Below are positions 53,086 through 53,623 of a stretch of DNA of 53,623 nucleotides, in pieces. The translations under genes and the position numbers were made by a program. This stretch comes from Clostridium sp. 1001275B_160808_H3 (GTDB taxonomy: Bacteria; Bacillota; Clostridia; Clostridiales; Clostridiaceae). The DNA is taken from NCBI RefSeq assembly GCF_015550425.1, contig NZ_JADNAT010000022.1, positions 1 through 53,623 on the forward strand, read 5' to 3'. Numbering within the stretch: position 1 is the first letter of the stretch; every line of letters begins with the position of its first letter. Below the pieces are notes generated by a model that saw only the letters and a list, made by a program, of their open reading frames with translations, did no database searches and was not told the origin of the DNA.

Positions 53086-53623
53086 TGGAAAAAAATCAAG
53101 GCTTAAAATCTATAATGGCTGTTATTTTAGGAATTATAGCAGGCGCGATATTAATGGCTGTTATGGGATTTAATCCTCTTGAAGGATATGAATTTTTATT
53201 CAAGGGTGGTTTAAAGAACCTAGAAAGAATAGGTAACACTATAGCCACTGCAACTCCATTAATGCTAACAGGACTTTCAGTTGCCTTTGCATTTAAAACA
53301 GGATTATTTAACATTGGAGCACCGGGCCAAATGTTATTTGGAGGATTTTGCTCAATTGCAGTAGGGCTATCTTTAGATTTACCTAAAATGATCCTTGTTC
53401 CTATTGTTGTATTAGCTGGTATTTTAGGAGGCGCAATATGGGCTACAGTTCCTGGAGTTTTAAAAGCTAAATTCAACGTTCACGAAGTTGTATCATCAAT
53501 AATGATGAACTGGGTAGCTTATTGGATAGTGTATTATAATATTCCAAAATATTTCAAAGGTGAATTCTTAGAAACTGAATCAAAGATGTTAGCAGATTCA
53601 GCAACTTTAAGAGCATCTTGGTT
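53085..53623 (+). CDS. Nucleoside ABC transporter permease (NupP-like), 5' part
   Basis: The first 179 codons of a BPD_transp_2-family permease, cut by the right edge. It shows an N-terminal TM helix (GIIAGAILMAVMGFNP) and the family segments TPLMLTGLSVAFAFKTGLFN, GAPGQMLFGG and ATVPGVLKAKFNVHEVVSSI (each shown in part). It is translationally coupled to the ATPase. A second permease gene would be expected beyond the window. Confidence 0.92.
   Translation, partial: MEKNQGLKSIMAVILGIIAGAILMAVMGFNPLEGYEFLFKGGLKNLERIGNTIATATPLMLTGLSVAFAFKTGLFNIGAPGQMLFGGFCSIAVGLSLDLPKMILVPIVVLAGILGGAIWATVPGVLKAKFNVHEVVSSIMMNWVAYWIVYYNIPKYFKGEFLETESKMLADSATLRASW

Overview
The window reads as chromosomal DNA of a low-GC, endospore-forming anaerobe, most likely Clostridium sensu stricto. 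The reasons are the very AT-rich code and intergenic DNA, strong AGGAGG-type ribosome sites with ATG, GTG and TTG starts, and a sporulation set that includes spoIIR, yabG, a SipL-like DUF3794/LysM protein and CotS-family proteins. I see no phage, insertion sequence or CRISPR array. This is a gene-dense core and accessory chromosome.

Layout. 1-311: 3' end of a 23S rRNA gene, then tRNA-Asn with no 5S gene between them, and a terminator. 334-7809: a peptidoglycan deacetylase, an OmpR-type response regulator and histidine kinase, a lipoprotein, and a TldD/TldE protease pair. 8061-16676: LTA-synthase-like enzyme, a flavin oxidoreductase, an SGNH hydrolase, a RusA-like nuclease with a zinc-ribbon-like tail, tsaD, a membrane-anchored alpha/beta-hydrolase-fold protein with a degenerate active site, HtrA, and a small cysteine-containing protein. 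16735-22809: ApbE flavin transferase, an FMN-binding lipoprotein with a flavinylation motif, Ndh2 with a DoxX-like tail, EetA-like and EetB-like proteins and a polyprenyl diphosphate synthase. These match, in gene content and order, much of the flavin-based extracellular electron transfer (FLEET) locus described in Listeria monocytogenes. The divergent promoter region carries two Rex-like operators.

22817-32297: a LysR regulator, a membrane-anchored solute-binding protein, then a spore-coat cluster of two GT4 glycosyltransferases on the minus strand alternating with three CotS-type kinases and one CotS-type pseudokinase on the plus strand, ending at yabG. 32457-42895: veg, sipL-like, cyanophycinase and cyanophycin synthetase, ispE, spoIIR, a DUF1934 protein, an unknown small protein and pyrG. 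43175-53623: a YesM/YesN-type two-component system, two BMP-family nucleoside-binding proteins, pyrimidine-nucleoside phosphorylase, deoC, a LacI-type regulator and a NupO/NupP-type ABC transporter that runs off the right edge. Together this last block takes up nucleosides and breaks down deoxyribose, with a CcpA-type cre site in front of the transporter.

The most interesting signals are: (1) the clostridial FLEET-like locus with candidate Rex operators and no demethylmenaquinone prenyltransferase in the window; (2) four TGTCA repeats at exactly 11-bp spacing in front of htrA, and a separate set of 11-bp-phased GTAAC/TTAAC repeats in front of the pgdA/two-component operon, both looking like OmpR-family response-regulator sites; (3) a pseudokinase in the coat-glycan cluster and a pseudo-hydrolase next to tsaD; (4) cyanophycin genes embedded among sporulation genes behind a candidate forespore promoter. 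All calls come from reading the sequence by eye; no database search was run.
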